From: a virus
Virus record (IMG/VR): IMGVR_UViG_3300028197_001738
Span: 1 to 64,000 of that record
Length of the DNA stretch: 64,000 nucleotides
Direction: 5' to 3' (one strand)
Shown here: positions 43,201-53,800 of the stretch, in pieces
Position numbering within the stretch: position 1 is the first letter of the stretch
Layout: every line of letters begins with the position of its first letter
Notes under the pieces: model-generated
The model's input: only the letters and a program-made list of their open reading frames with translations
The model's database searches: none
Told to the model about the DNA's origin: nothing
Position numbers and translations under genes: made by a program

Positions 43201-46200
43201 AGCATTAACATTAGCCAAAGGCATTAGTTCTAGCATTCCTGTAAGGTCAGCAATAAAACTATTACCATAATACCCACTATCTTTATTTATTGGTTGTGTT
43301 TGATAGTCTATGAATCCCAGGATATCACTACCACTTCCATAGTGTTCGCTATCATTACTTGTTGGAACTGGTTTGGTTTCGGAATCTACATGTAAAATAG
43401 TTTCCCATGTGCATAAAGTGCTGAATTTTTGTGTAGACGTAACTTTACTGCTGGGCTGTGTAAAATTATTGTATAAAACATTACTTTTAACATTATCGTA
43501 AGGTCCCATTAAGTCTGTTTCATTAACTACTGCTATTTTTAAACTAAATTTTGTTTGTGAATCAAAAGCATCTCCCTGCTGTTTAGGCATTTGGTCTTTA
43601 CAGGGGCCAGTTTCAGGACCCGGATTGACAAAAAGAATCTTATTATGGAATTTACTGAATGTATTGCATGGTATAGTTAGTCCATTGCGAGGTATTATTT
43701 TGTCCATGAGGTGATGATCTTCAGACGAAAATCCCATTGCTGCTGTTGTTGGTTTTAATGAGCTAAAATTATCAACAGCTGTATATCTGGTATCGAACCT
43801 ACCATCAGCAGAATTATTAGTTTCAGCATTATCAGAAAATTTTAAAGATAAATTAAATTCGTTATTTTTTACGTATTCCTGATTCAAAAGCATTAACTTA
43901 AAAGGTTTTTGAGGAGCAGTGGAATTTATAGTTGTTAGTTCAGTTAAATAACTTTTAAGTAATTCTACATCTACATGTCCTTCAATAGTTTCTTTAATTC
44001 CTGTGTTTGAAAAATAGTCTTCTAATTGTTTTTTAATATTACTATCAGTATTAGACCATTTTATATCCGTTGATTGATACTGAGTAGAGCTACTAAAAAC
44101 CTGATCTAAAAATGGCTCGTCAACATTTATTAAGTCAGGATATTTAAGTTCTCTCTTACCCCGGCCCTTTTGAGCATCTATTTCTTTTTCTGACAATTCT
44201 GCTTCTAGCCATATTACTAAATCTTGAGTATTTACATAGTTAAAAAATCTTAAATTTACTTCTAAGTCTTTTATTTGGAAAGAATTAACTCTAGGGTCTC
44301 TTAATTCTAAATCAGAATCCATATCATCTTCGGGAAGTCCTCCCTTTCTTAGTAGTTCTTCCAATTCTGGAGATAAATCTTTTAGATTGTTAGCTGGTCC
44401 AGTAACTCCAAATTCATATAATGTTTCATAATCGAGAGAACTATTTTCTTTTGTTGTTATAAAAAATTCATCATTCACATCATAATTTAGAGAAAGAGTT
44501 CTTTCCATTTGTTTAGGATAGCCACCAGCCAACATTCTATAACCATGAGTAGACTCATATTGAATTTCAGATCCGCTTGTCATAACCTTTTTATTCGTAT
44601 TATAGGCATCTGCATATTCTTTATGCAACTGATTGATAGTGTTTTGAAATCGCATTCTCTTATTAAAACTGTTCCCTGCTGCCCCACCTCCTTGAGCAGG
44701 GGGACACTCGCACAGAGGATCCCACCGAACACCCTTAGCTATTCCTAAACTTACAGTACTAGTAAATATCTTAGGACTATTGTATGTGACGCCTCCTAAA
44801 TTTATAATACTACTACTGTCAATATTTAATTTAGGTCCATTAAAAGTAAATGAATCTCTAGCTCCGGGGTTGAATTTTAAAACAGAAGATTTGTTGATAT
44901 CTATTCCGTCAACCCATCCACTATTAGGAATAAACGAACCCTTTTTAAAATTTACGTAAAAATCTCGACTGTCCACACTATCTATTATAGCATCGCTAGC
45001 TTTAGGATAACATAACTTATGCCTAGGAATATTTGCACTTTCTTCTTCATCTTCTTGAGCCTGAGGGCCAGATTGAGCATCTGCGATGTTATTATTTATT
45101 TCTTTGGATTTGGCTAGTTCACTAAGATCGTCCAAAGGATATCCAGTAATCGGAGGATATGTTATATCGAGTCCTAAAGCAACATCAGGTAATTCTAATT
45201 CGTTGTGAAAATTTGTTTTTTGCTCACTATCTAGACTATTATAACCCCCATAAGATCTTAACGGGCTACCACGATCAGTAGAGAATGTAGTCAATCCAAA
45301 AGTTTTAGTTTGACGTTCGTCCGGCATTGCTGCTAAAGCAAAACCTAAATAATTATTGGTATAGCCAAGCGTATTTCCTGTAACACCTTGACCAGCAGCT
45401 CTTCTTTCATATGCAGATATTGTGTTTGAAAATAGAGATAAACAATCCGAACATTCTGTACTTCCATTCCTGACTTTTTCTACAATAATTCTATCTACAT
45501 AGACTCTAATGTCGCTGTTGTTCATATTGTATTTAACATTATATAATGAACCGCTAGTTTCTCCTGTATTAATTAATACTTTACCACCATCTGTTTCGTC
45601 AATGGCATTAAATATAAATTTACTTCCTGATAATTGCATAACTGTAGATGAGAGAAAAGCACTTTCGACAACCTTAAAATTTGTAGAGACAGGCCAAACA
45701 GCACCTTCTGCTTTAAATGCTACCTTAGTCATTGATCCAGCTACAACTTTTATCCCCCTAGGATTTAGAGCAATCGGATTTCTTTGAGCTCTAAAAAATT
45801 TATTATACTTATTGATGAGAACATTAGTATTAACTATTTCTCTTGTTCTATTCATATAGTTATCATAGCTATAAGTGGCTGTCTCGTTTTTTTCTGTTTC
45901 TACGATAAAAGTTTTATATTTAACATGAACACCAAAAGGACCAGATATAGTACACTTAACCGTGATGGCCCCATAATCAGAAGGCAATATATCAACTATA
46001 TCGGCTGTAGAAGTATTATATAAAGTTCTCTTTCCTGTTCCAGAAATATTTGTGTCTGTAAATTTAATCTCTGGTCCACTAACATGCTCCCATAAAACAC
46101 CAAAGTCACTTAGCGCTTCATTGCTAGCGAGGAAGAAGGTCCAATCTTCCCTCCCAACCATAACTGCTTGAGAAAGAATAGGGAAAAATGCAGATAAGCT

Positions 46201-47844
46201 AATAATTGGTGCGTTAATTTCTTCAGCAGGTCTAGGATCATCCGATGACAAAACCTGAGGAAATGCTGGATTATTATCAATAGACGATTCTCCTGGTAGT
46301 ACTCGATCTGGGAATGAAGGATTCTGGGAAGCCGCAGGGAGAGGTATGAAAGTAAACACATTTGATAAAACCGACCAAGGAGCATCTCTTGGAATCCCGT
46401 CTGTAACTACTCCAGAGTCTGTCGTATTATCATAAGCCATAGCTATATTTATATTGAGTCGAGGTCCCCAATATGGCTCTATTCCATCATATAGAGGTAT
46501 CCTGTTTTCTGCAATTTTGTCTCCTTTAACTTTTGATACAATATTCAGTTCGGCATAAGGATTGAATTCAGGGTTGTCGTTATTTATCTTGGATAATATT
46601 GTAATATTCTTGGTTTCAAATTGTTGAGTTGCTGTTACTGTTTGACCCAAAGAGCTAGCGTTATTAGTAACAAGATCAGAAACTTGGGTAATGGCAATAT
46701 TGTCTCCATTTTTTATATCAAAACTACCCAAGTTAACTGTACCTCCATCTCTTAACGCCAATTTTGCTCCATACTTATGAAATAATTTATTGAATACCTG
46801 ATCTGGAGTTCTTAGTATACCTCTAGTAGGTAAAGGGTTTTCATTCTGTGTGCCTGTGTCTTGATTTAAATTTAGGTCTGTATTTAAAGATGCTGAATTT
46901 AACTCAGCACTAATGTAAGATAACGCTGTCTTTAAATTCGTATCTCCGTTAAGAAAATTATTTTTGATATTTTTTATTGAATCTAGACGCAAAGCTTCGA
47001 TATGAAAATTAGAAACTAAAGGACTACTAGCCAAATATTTTGATAAGTTTTTTAGTCTTCTACGATATTGCGCGTCTCCAAGTACCAATTTCCGCAGATC
47101 ATATGTTATAGCATTATATATAGCATTATAAGATTTATACAGTGCTGGTGATATAAAACTTTTGTCTGGCAGACCCACAGCCTGATTCTCTGTATAAGAA
47201 AAAACATCTCCATCAGGTATCCATAATTCTGTGGTTGTCTCATTTAAATAAAGCTTATAGCTTTCTTCATTATATTTAGGCCCCAGTATTTCTGAAGCCT
47301 CTTTTACAGCGGAATTTTCTATTATTGGAGTATCAGATGTTGATGATAAAACCCTATCTTCTGGAAGTTTTATAAAAGGACCATTTCCATCGCTTGTATA
47401 AAATGGAATATGGGTTGCTAAATTTTCCCAACTAAAAAATCTTTCTTCACTGTTATCAACTAATTTTCTTGACCAATACATCAAGCCTTCTGTAACAGTA
47501 AATGGGAATTCATAACTATTTAGTCTCCAGCATATGGACATATAACCATCAGAATATCCAAAATTACGAAAGTCTGGATTAAAAGTTACATAATCATTAA
47601 TTCCTATAGAGTTTTTATTGTATACTCCTCTATTGCTTATTTTTTGAATATCACTATTAGCAGAAAGAAGTGTCGGAGTCCAATGTTCTTTTGGCTGCAA
47701 AGAAGGTAATAACGTGTTATCAATTGAGATATTAGAGACACTACCATCAAACCAATCCTCTATGGTTTCTTTAGCACTGCTAACTTCCGGTTTAATTAAA
47801 TCATCAGACAGATAACTGTCGACGATAGTACAATCTGCTACCAT
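40270..47844 (-). CDS. giant structural (tail/baseplate-type) protein of 2524 residues
   Basis: This is a single uninterrupted frame of 2524 residues. It is rich in N, S, D and T and mostly beta-like. There is one strikingly hydrophobic Gly/Ala run at about residues 1575-1625 (A-A-G-A-A-G-A-G-L-G-F-A-G-A-G). No enzymatic motif is obvious. Its size, its place in a late-type minus-strand operon with another giant gene, and the absence of frameshifts suggest a virion protein such as a tail, baseplate or fibre-attachment component. The Gly/Ala run might insert into a membrane during infection. That is inference. Confidence 0.6.
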   Translation of the reverse strand: MVADCTIVDSYLSDDLIKPEVSSAKETIEDWFDGSVSNISIDNTLLPSLQPKEHWTPTLLSANSDIQKISNRGVYNKNSIGINDYVTFNPDFRNFGYSDGYMSICWRLNSYEFPFTVTEGLMYWSRKLVDNSEERFFSWENLATHIPFYTSDGNGPFIKLPEDRVLSSTSDTPIIENSAVKEASEILGPKYNEESYKLYLNETTTELWIPDGDVFSYTENQAVGLPDKSFISPALYKSYNAIYNAITYDLRKLVLGDAQYRRRLKNLSKYLASSPLVSNFHIEALRLDSIKNIKNNFLNGDTNLKTALSYISAELNSASLNTDLNLNQDTGTQNENPLPTRGILRTPDQVFNKLFHKYGAKLALRDGGTVNLGSFDIKNGDNIAITQVSDLVTNNASSLGQTVTATQQFETKNITILSKINNDNPEFNPYAELNIVSKVKGDKIAENRIPLYDGIEPYWGPRLNINIAMAYDNTTDSGVVTDGIPRDAPWSVLSNVFTFIPLPAASQNPSFPDRVLPGESSIDNNPAFPQVLSSDDPRPAEEINAPIISLSAFFPILSQAVMVGREDWTFFLASNEALSDFGVLWEHVSGPEIKFTDTNISGTGKRTLYNTSTADIVDILPSDYGAITVKCTISGPFGVHVKYKTFIVETEKNETATYSYDNYMNRTREIVNTNVLINKYNKFFRAQRNPIALNPRGIKVVAGSMTKVAFKAEGAVWPVSTNFKVVESAFLSSTVMQLSGSKFIFNAIDETDGGKVLINTGETSGSLYNVKYNMNNSDIRVYVDRIIVEKVRNGSTECSDCLSLFSNTISAYERRAAGQGVTGNTLGYTNNYLGFALAAMPDERQTKTFGLTTFSTDRGSPLRSYGGYNSLDSEQKTNFHNELELPDVALGLDITYPPITGYPLDDLSELAKSKEINNNIADAQSGPQAQEDEEESANIPRHKLCYPKASDAIIDSVDSRDFYVNFKKGSFIPNSGWVDGIDINKSSVLKFNPGARDSFTFNGPKLNIDSSSIINLGGVTYNSPKIFTSTVSLGIAKGVRWDPLCECPPAQGGGAAGNSFNKRMRFQNTINQLHKEYADAYNTNKKVMTSGSEIQYESTHGYRMLAGGYPKQMERTLSLNYDVNDEFFITTKENSSLDYETLYEFGVTGPANNLKDLSPELEELLRKGGLPEDDMDSDLELRDPRVNSFQIKDLEVNLRFFNYVNTQDLVIWLEAELSEKEIDAQKGRGKRELKYPDLINVDEPFLDQVFSSSTQYQSTDIKWSNTDSNIKKQLEDYFSNTGIKETIEGHVDVELLKSYLTELTTINSTAPQKPFKLMLLNQEYVKNNEFNLSLKFSDNAETNNSADGRFDTRYTAVDNFSSLKPTTAAMGFSSEDHHLMDKIIPRNGLTIPCNTFSKFHNKILFVNPGPETGPCKDQMPKQQGDAFDSQTKFSLKIAVVNETDLMGPYDNVKSNVLYNNFTQPSSKVTSTQKFSTLCTWETILHVDSETKPVPTSNDSEHYGSGSDILGFIDYQTQPINKDSGYYGNSFIADLTGMLELMPLANVNAPFQYIQDFTPCPNNTDNPFKTDIAIAGPPEFPSSATVSILAAGAAGAGLGFAGAGAAAAGASIAGSASNSAYGQIFDYFSQTRKWRGADRKQGEIYALNHDGYQFGSGDKILLNVSKDGAFWYNLEASIFRLSNTPRIKTMLRDITPISNGSTDLEILLSNFEYSIVSSKSELYEPGSETIDLLNSNIGSAYHIFDDDTYSAIGNRCNITVIKIENSIPYDLYDVDEDMNIIDSTGDFEETTATILGKAKIILDNKHVSIFALSDEKEGVFCPAQGDTLVGRNKVMSLDNSVIAIIDPVTSIADTLEDEENIGSDPTNQFKFDGEINDSSYDDQWTSAKHPIYPPKNNLFSRGSYGDISLLHNKFFVNEFDKVNKIKKLYEIYNNRDNNKFKYNKILLYDKNTSSFSDFIKSKTRGFSCSINELLNFQEVFDDREEEKKKRVIDSDIVTPDTLAEIKETFENKYKDYKYQNKKHEIIYIKNKDFNDIYEEDLWSDYQLMFQGDMTISNKVNLYGNTKSDINKRLETLDGEVTESIIPEKLSMEEIRKFFKLEPSISTALLYYDNSKDSDEVNALIKLSDNIEKLCAEGNSLKRLLLQIAEEDVTSHVVATLSVTDNNINTYDVDYSINNNLYWINIDPKQSCSIAEELRPKVLIKTVTSCAFLDPNLQGQEGQIDNNVCPQFAYGGGFSAGDEGVEQLEFGDNPIGSVDFRQTLSPTYTIPEETVQKQKEELEKKYPSIAGWATYDVFRTFYMPTTQDIGSNASQNYIVLVREYYEVALPASNILPPKKAIEEGLIGNDYSADVNSVLGIGDDPACTDGSPGGLGLLSALDPEDDGLRVGAPSRVTNIFNLDNTKDLRVKFRKIPRSLRGVDLLATLYRYGDVTEYRQDSRVAPLQPIQTTIAQGYLYNFPYMWQCYEFDEDSNLQKTSNTRLMQLLNELSYRAYMGSVDGAENREQGQIVSEFDAFMIPHEYTGD

Positions 47845-47861
47845 TTTTATTCTATCCTACT

Positions 47862-50800
47862 TTAATTCATAGATGTTAATGTCCATGATCCGTCTATAAA
47901 AGAAAAAACTCCAGGGGCTCCTGAATAAACTTTAAAATCTAATGGGTTATTAAAATTAACTACCAAATCACTGCTTACTGCTCCTGTTTTAGATTTAGCA
48001 TATGCTGTATCAATATTAGCCTCTCCATTATTTATAACTCCTAGGGCCACTATATTAGGCTTGCTAATAGGTTCATAATAACCAAGATCAGGATTATACC
48101 TACACAATAACCTAACACCAGCAGGAGCACTGTATCCTGCTCTATCTATAACATATACTAGTCTTCTAAACCCCTTAGGTAAAGGTTCAGTTATATATTC
48201 TAAATCATCAATATATCCCCTAACAACATTAGTATAGAAAAATATATCAGGATCTCTAATTAGATCTTGTTCTAACGTAATATATACCATTTTATATGGG
48301 CATCCGCTATCAGTTTTTTCACTAATATAATCAGCTAATGTAGAGTTGTCAATTTTATTAGTAACAATATATGGTGGCAATAATTCTTCTCCACAGCCAC
48401 CATCTCCTCCAACCCAGACTCTGCGTTCATGATCCCATCGCAAGTCTACAGGACCAACAGGCCAAGTATCAGGTTTAGATGCCCAATTTTCACTAAAATA
48501 CTTACTAGGTTTTTTACTCATAACCCATTGACTACCGTCCCATGAATATCTTTTTGTAATAATATCCCCTAAATGAAGCAAGAAAAAAGGATTATCTTTT
48601 GTTTTCCTTATTGGTTCAAATGCTCCTGGATGTGTCATATCATTGAATCCTTTTCCGTCCAACTTAAATCTTTTCGGTCTTCCTTTTTCATCTATTTCTA
48701 GCGGCTCATCACTATAATTAGGTATGGGGTAACCATCTTTATCATACCCCCATCCGTGAACCATTAAGGGACCTCTTAGCGAAAAGAATCTTTGATTATT
48801 TAAGAAAAGTGTTCCTTCTGCCTCTTTTGATTCAAAATCAAATTCTTCAAAAGCAGGAGGTATCGTTGAACTCTGAGTGTTTCTGCCGTGGAAATTATCA
48901 AGATTTGCTTCTATACCAGGAAGTTGTTGACCTCTACCAACAACTCTAATACTATGTGTATCAGGAATATTCCCGGATGGATACGCATTAGGATTAGCAA
49001 ATTCTCCACGAGGAACAACCACAGGATTTAAAGAATAAAAATTTATACCTATATCTTTAGATTTAGGATCAGAGTTTAATACTACACGAGGAGCCTTGTC
49101 TTTAGTTGGTTTCTCGTCTAAGAATTTATCATAAGACACTCTAGAAGCATTACAGTTTGGACAAGCATACTTAACAGTTTGTCTATCTTCGGAATTAGGA
49201 TAATTCACAAACGTATCTTCAATATATCCGACATTTTTACATATGTGACAATAAGCTTTGGTTGCATAGCCGTCAAGTACTGCAGGTATGTTTCCACTTT
49301 CTAATGTAGCAAGCCTTGTTTGTGCTGTTGTGAAATTTGATAAATTGTGTGTAGAATGATAGGATGTAGCATAAAAAGAAACAGGAGATAATAAACCGTC
49401 TAGGCTCATAGCAGATTTAACATTATAGCCTTGCAATAATTCTGGACCTACTTCTTCAGCCATAAATAATCCAGCCCAAGATTCCATTTGTTTATTTTTA
49501 ATCATTTTTTGAGCATCACTACCATTATTACTGGCCGCTATGAAATGCCTAGATGATCCTATCAATAACTCTCCTGGACTATTTCCAAACATACTATCTG
49601 AATATAAGTCAGCAGCCTCTTTTAAGACATCAGTAGTGTTTGTTTGGTTTTCTATAATAGATAAAACTTCTTCCGCTAATTGATTTGTGCTACTGTTTTG
49701 ATTAGTTAGCACCTCATTACCCAGTTTCAGAAATCTTTGGTTTATTTTTTTCTGAGTATCAGACAGTTCTTTGTTATAACTACCCATTTTTGGATTGTAG
49801 GAGCCAATATTATATGAGGTAGTCACTCCTTCTGTAGCGACCGAAATATTAATACCTTGAACAAAAGGATATCCTTGATTATATGTAGAGCTTTGATCTA
49901 AAAATGTACATTTAAAATCCTGACTTACAAAACCTCCTTGCGTATTATAATCTTGCATTTTTATGGATTCAGTATCAACAGAATAAGGAGATACCAAAGT
50001 ATTAGCGCTAGTAGAAAATTGAGACCCTATAGTAAAAATAGGAGGTCCTAAAATTTTAACAGAACCATTTTCTTCTGTAGTCAAATAATTTTCTTTGGCA
50101 TTTATATCCCAAATAACGGCTTTGTCAAGTAAAGAGGTTCCTCCATAATTCCAAGGAACGTAGTCACTGTTGCTCTCTACAGTAATATTGTCTACTAAGT
50201 TTTCTACGATAGTGTCAGGATTGTTTACATAGCTCCATATATTGTTTTTATTTAAATCTGGATAGTTTGCCCACGGACCATAAACATATCTATTGCTTTC
50301 TACTGGAATAGCAGCAAAAAACGGCTGTGCTGCTTTTGCTCCCATTTTCCTGTGATTGGCTGATACGTTAGTTTTGGAACCTTTTTCTAGTAAATTACCT
50401 TCTTTGATTACCGGTGTAAGAAAATTACTTTCTAGATATTCCATATGATCATATTCGTCTTGTGTTAAGTCAAAACCGGTCCCAACTAATTCAGGTTCTC
50501 CATTCTCATCTATTCTATATTTTCTTGCTGCTCCTGTTGCGTATCTATAAAAAGATATATCTTCACTGGCAACATTAGGCATCACGTAACCGTTTGGATC
50601 ATGCTCATAGGCATAAGTAGTTGTGTTTAATTCAATTCTATTACCAATAGAAATAATAGCTCTAGGATCACTCAAAAACTCTGGTCTGCCATATGCTATT
50701 TTAGCATTGTTGTCTATAGAAGCTTTTTTATAAAGTTTTTTGCCTCCTGCACAAGGATCTGCGTCTGCGCCATAAGCAGAAACAAAACCTACATTATAAG

Positions 50801-53800
50801 GAACAACAACATGCTCTTTGCTATCTCCAGCTGTTGACCATTTAATAGAAGGAATTAAGAAACTGTCTTCATTAACAAATACTTTAGCTGTCGCATTTAA
50901 ATTACCGTTGTTTTGCTCTAATGCTTCTTCGGCTGTGCATTCTATGGCAGCAGGCATATCTGCTGTTACTGCCGCTGCCTGTCTTTTTAAAGCTTGAAAT
51001 TTTTTAAAACCTTTGAATGTCTCCTCGTCCATCCCTACGAAACTCTGCTTTAAGTACTCATCAGTTTCACTACCTGTTAATTCTAGGTATCCATCAAGTG
51101 CGCAAGTCAGAACGATATTGGGTGCTCCATTATCCATCGTTTGAGGACAAACTATTCTAAATGTCCAATTGCTTAAAGGTCCAACAAAAGGTTGTCTTAT
51201 AAATTGAACTTGTTCAAGCACGACCAACTCTACAAATAATTCATTAATTGCTTGGGCTCTTATCCCTGATAGTTTTTTAGCTTTTTCTAAAGCACTAAGA
51301 GCACACCATGCTTTTTTAGTATAATCAACTTTATCGCTAACATTAAATCCTAACAGAGGAGGTATCATACCCTGTTCATCTGTTAGAGCTGACCAGTAAG
51401 CTCCTCCTACCATAACTCCATCATCAATGAAATTACCTGGCTCTTCCCATGCTGATCTAGCTAAAGAATATTCACTAAATGTTTTGGCGCTACCTGAATA
51501 AACAAAAAGATCTCCTCCTCTAAAACCAGGTATATTAAAATTAGAGTACGCCTGATCTCTATAGCTTTGCATATATGGAATTTTAACCATATATTTTTTA
51601 CCATAATACTTACTAGCCAAAGTAGAAAGAAAATTAGTTAATATTTTAAGGTCATTAATAAAACCAGGATGCATAAGCATAGAAAAATTAATATCTGATA
51701 TTTTGCTTTTTTGAGCACCTTTTCTTTTACCTGGTCCTCCACCAGCATTTGCAACATTATTATCATTACCATGAGCTGCTAATTCTGAGGGAGATCTTGT
51801 CAGACCTTTCTTATTAGACACAACACCACTTGATATTTGAACACCTTTATCTTGCCAGCATTCTAATAACATTAAAAATAAATCTGGTTTTGTGCTTGGC
51901 ATTTTAGCCAAACAATATTTTAAATAACTTTCCCAACCAGACATAGCAGCTCGAAGCTCTGATTCTGTTACCAAAAATCCAGTACCTTTAAAATTTATTT
52001 CTCTTTTTAATTCAGGAGTTATATTTGGTTGAGTAGGGGGTACTCCTGTAGGAGGTATAGTTTCAGGATTTCCAGGACTATCACCACCAGATGCTAAGTC
52101 ATCAGGGTCTTGATCAAGCCCTTTGTCGGTTCCAGGTAAAGCTCCACTATCTTTACCGAAAAAAGCTTTGTCATAAACAGAAACTAAAGGACCACAACTA
52201 ACCGGAGGCAATTCATTTATATCAAAAGCTACACATAATTGACCTGTCCAACTATCTAGCCAAACAGGTCTAATATAATTATGCATGTTCGAGTCTTGCG
52301 AGACCGGGAAAGTTCTATCATATTTAAAACCGAAAAAAGGACAAATAGAGTCTTTAAATATAGGTATATATCTATTAGATTGGTCGATATTTGTTATAGT
52401 TGTCTCTGAACCTGAACTACCAAGGGTTCCTAGACTTCCAAAGAGAGCGGTTCCAAGAAGACCGCCACTAAAAAGACTACCTATAGACGGTGTTGTTTGT
52501 GTATCGGCTTGCTTAAATACTCCCAATAAAGTTAATGGACTCCCAACTGCTGTAAAACCAACAACATTGTTGCCTATGTTGCCAGCTAAACCAATTCCAG
52601 GAAGTTTAGCGGCATCAGTAATATTATCTATAATAGGTAGCCCGGTGTTTTCATCTATAGCAAAGTCTTTATTACTATAAACATCTAAACAACTTGCGTC
52701 TCTAGAAAATACGGTGTCGTCCACCCAAAGATTGTTTGGATCAGTAAACGAATTTCCAGTAATAAACTTTCTTACTTTTTCGTCGGTATCTATAATAGCA
52801 TTATAATTACCGTGAATTTGATCTCCTAATTGTGGATTTCTGGTCGATGTCGCCATAGGAACTTTGTATTTGTCCGTAACAATATCGTCGAATCTTCTAA
52901 AATTAATAAACTCTGCAGTAACTGGATTCCATATATAATTATCTTGATTGAAAGCTAATCTATAATTTTTAACTTGATATATTCTTTTTTGCTTACCTCC
53001 TATCATTACTGATCTAACATTAGCTTCTTTATTTTTTCTTTGACCAGAAGAACTAGATGTAGCAGCATACCCACTATTTACTAATTCGTTAACAACATAA
53101 TTGATTGTATATGGCTTTATATAATTTTCTTTAGGTACAGCTTTTACTTTTAATATATTATAAGGATTACTCTGTTGCACTAAAGATTCAGCAAAGACCC
53201 AATAATTTTGTTGACCATTCAGTTCTAGCATTTGGTTTAAAAAATCACTAATTCTTAAAATCCCACCCTTAGCCTCTACTCTAAAATCATCAGGAGGTAT
53301 TTCTATTTCAGATAGATCTAAAGCAAATTCTGTTCTAGGGATACCATTATGATCGAGTGTTGGAGGTATAACCCCAAAAGCATTATTTCGAAAAGAAGTT
53401 TGAATATTTAGATATCCCGTACTTTCAACTTTCTGCATCACTTTTGATAGTATTCTGCCAAAAGGAGAAAACATATTTTTAGATTGCCATTTTAATTGAC
53501 TCTTATCTGTAGAAGAAGTCAAAACCTTTAAAGCCTGCAATGCTAATCTGTAGGATATTCCTTTTTCATTCTTATTTGCTCCTCCAAAACCAGCAGGACC
53601 TAACGAATCAAGGAAACCATAGGCATTAAAAGTGTTATGTAAATTTCCAGATTTTATATTCGCCGTAGCGTCCAATGAACCTGCATAATTTCTTGGTGCT
53701 CCATAAATATCGCCAGGAGCCATAGAGAATACTGTTCCTGCGTATTGATCTAAAATAATATGAGAATTTTCTAATAGAGAACCAGCTGATTCTATTTCTA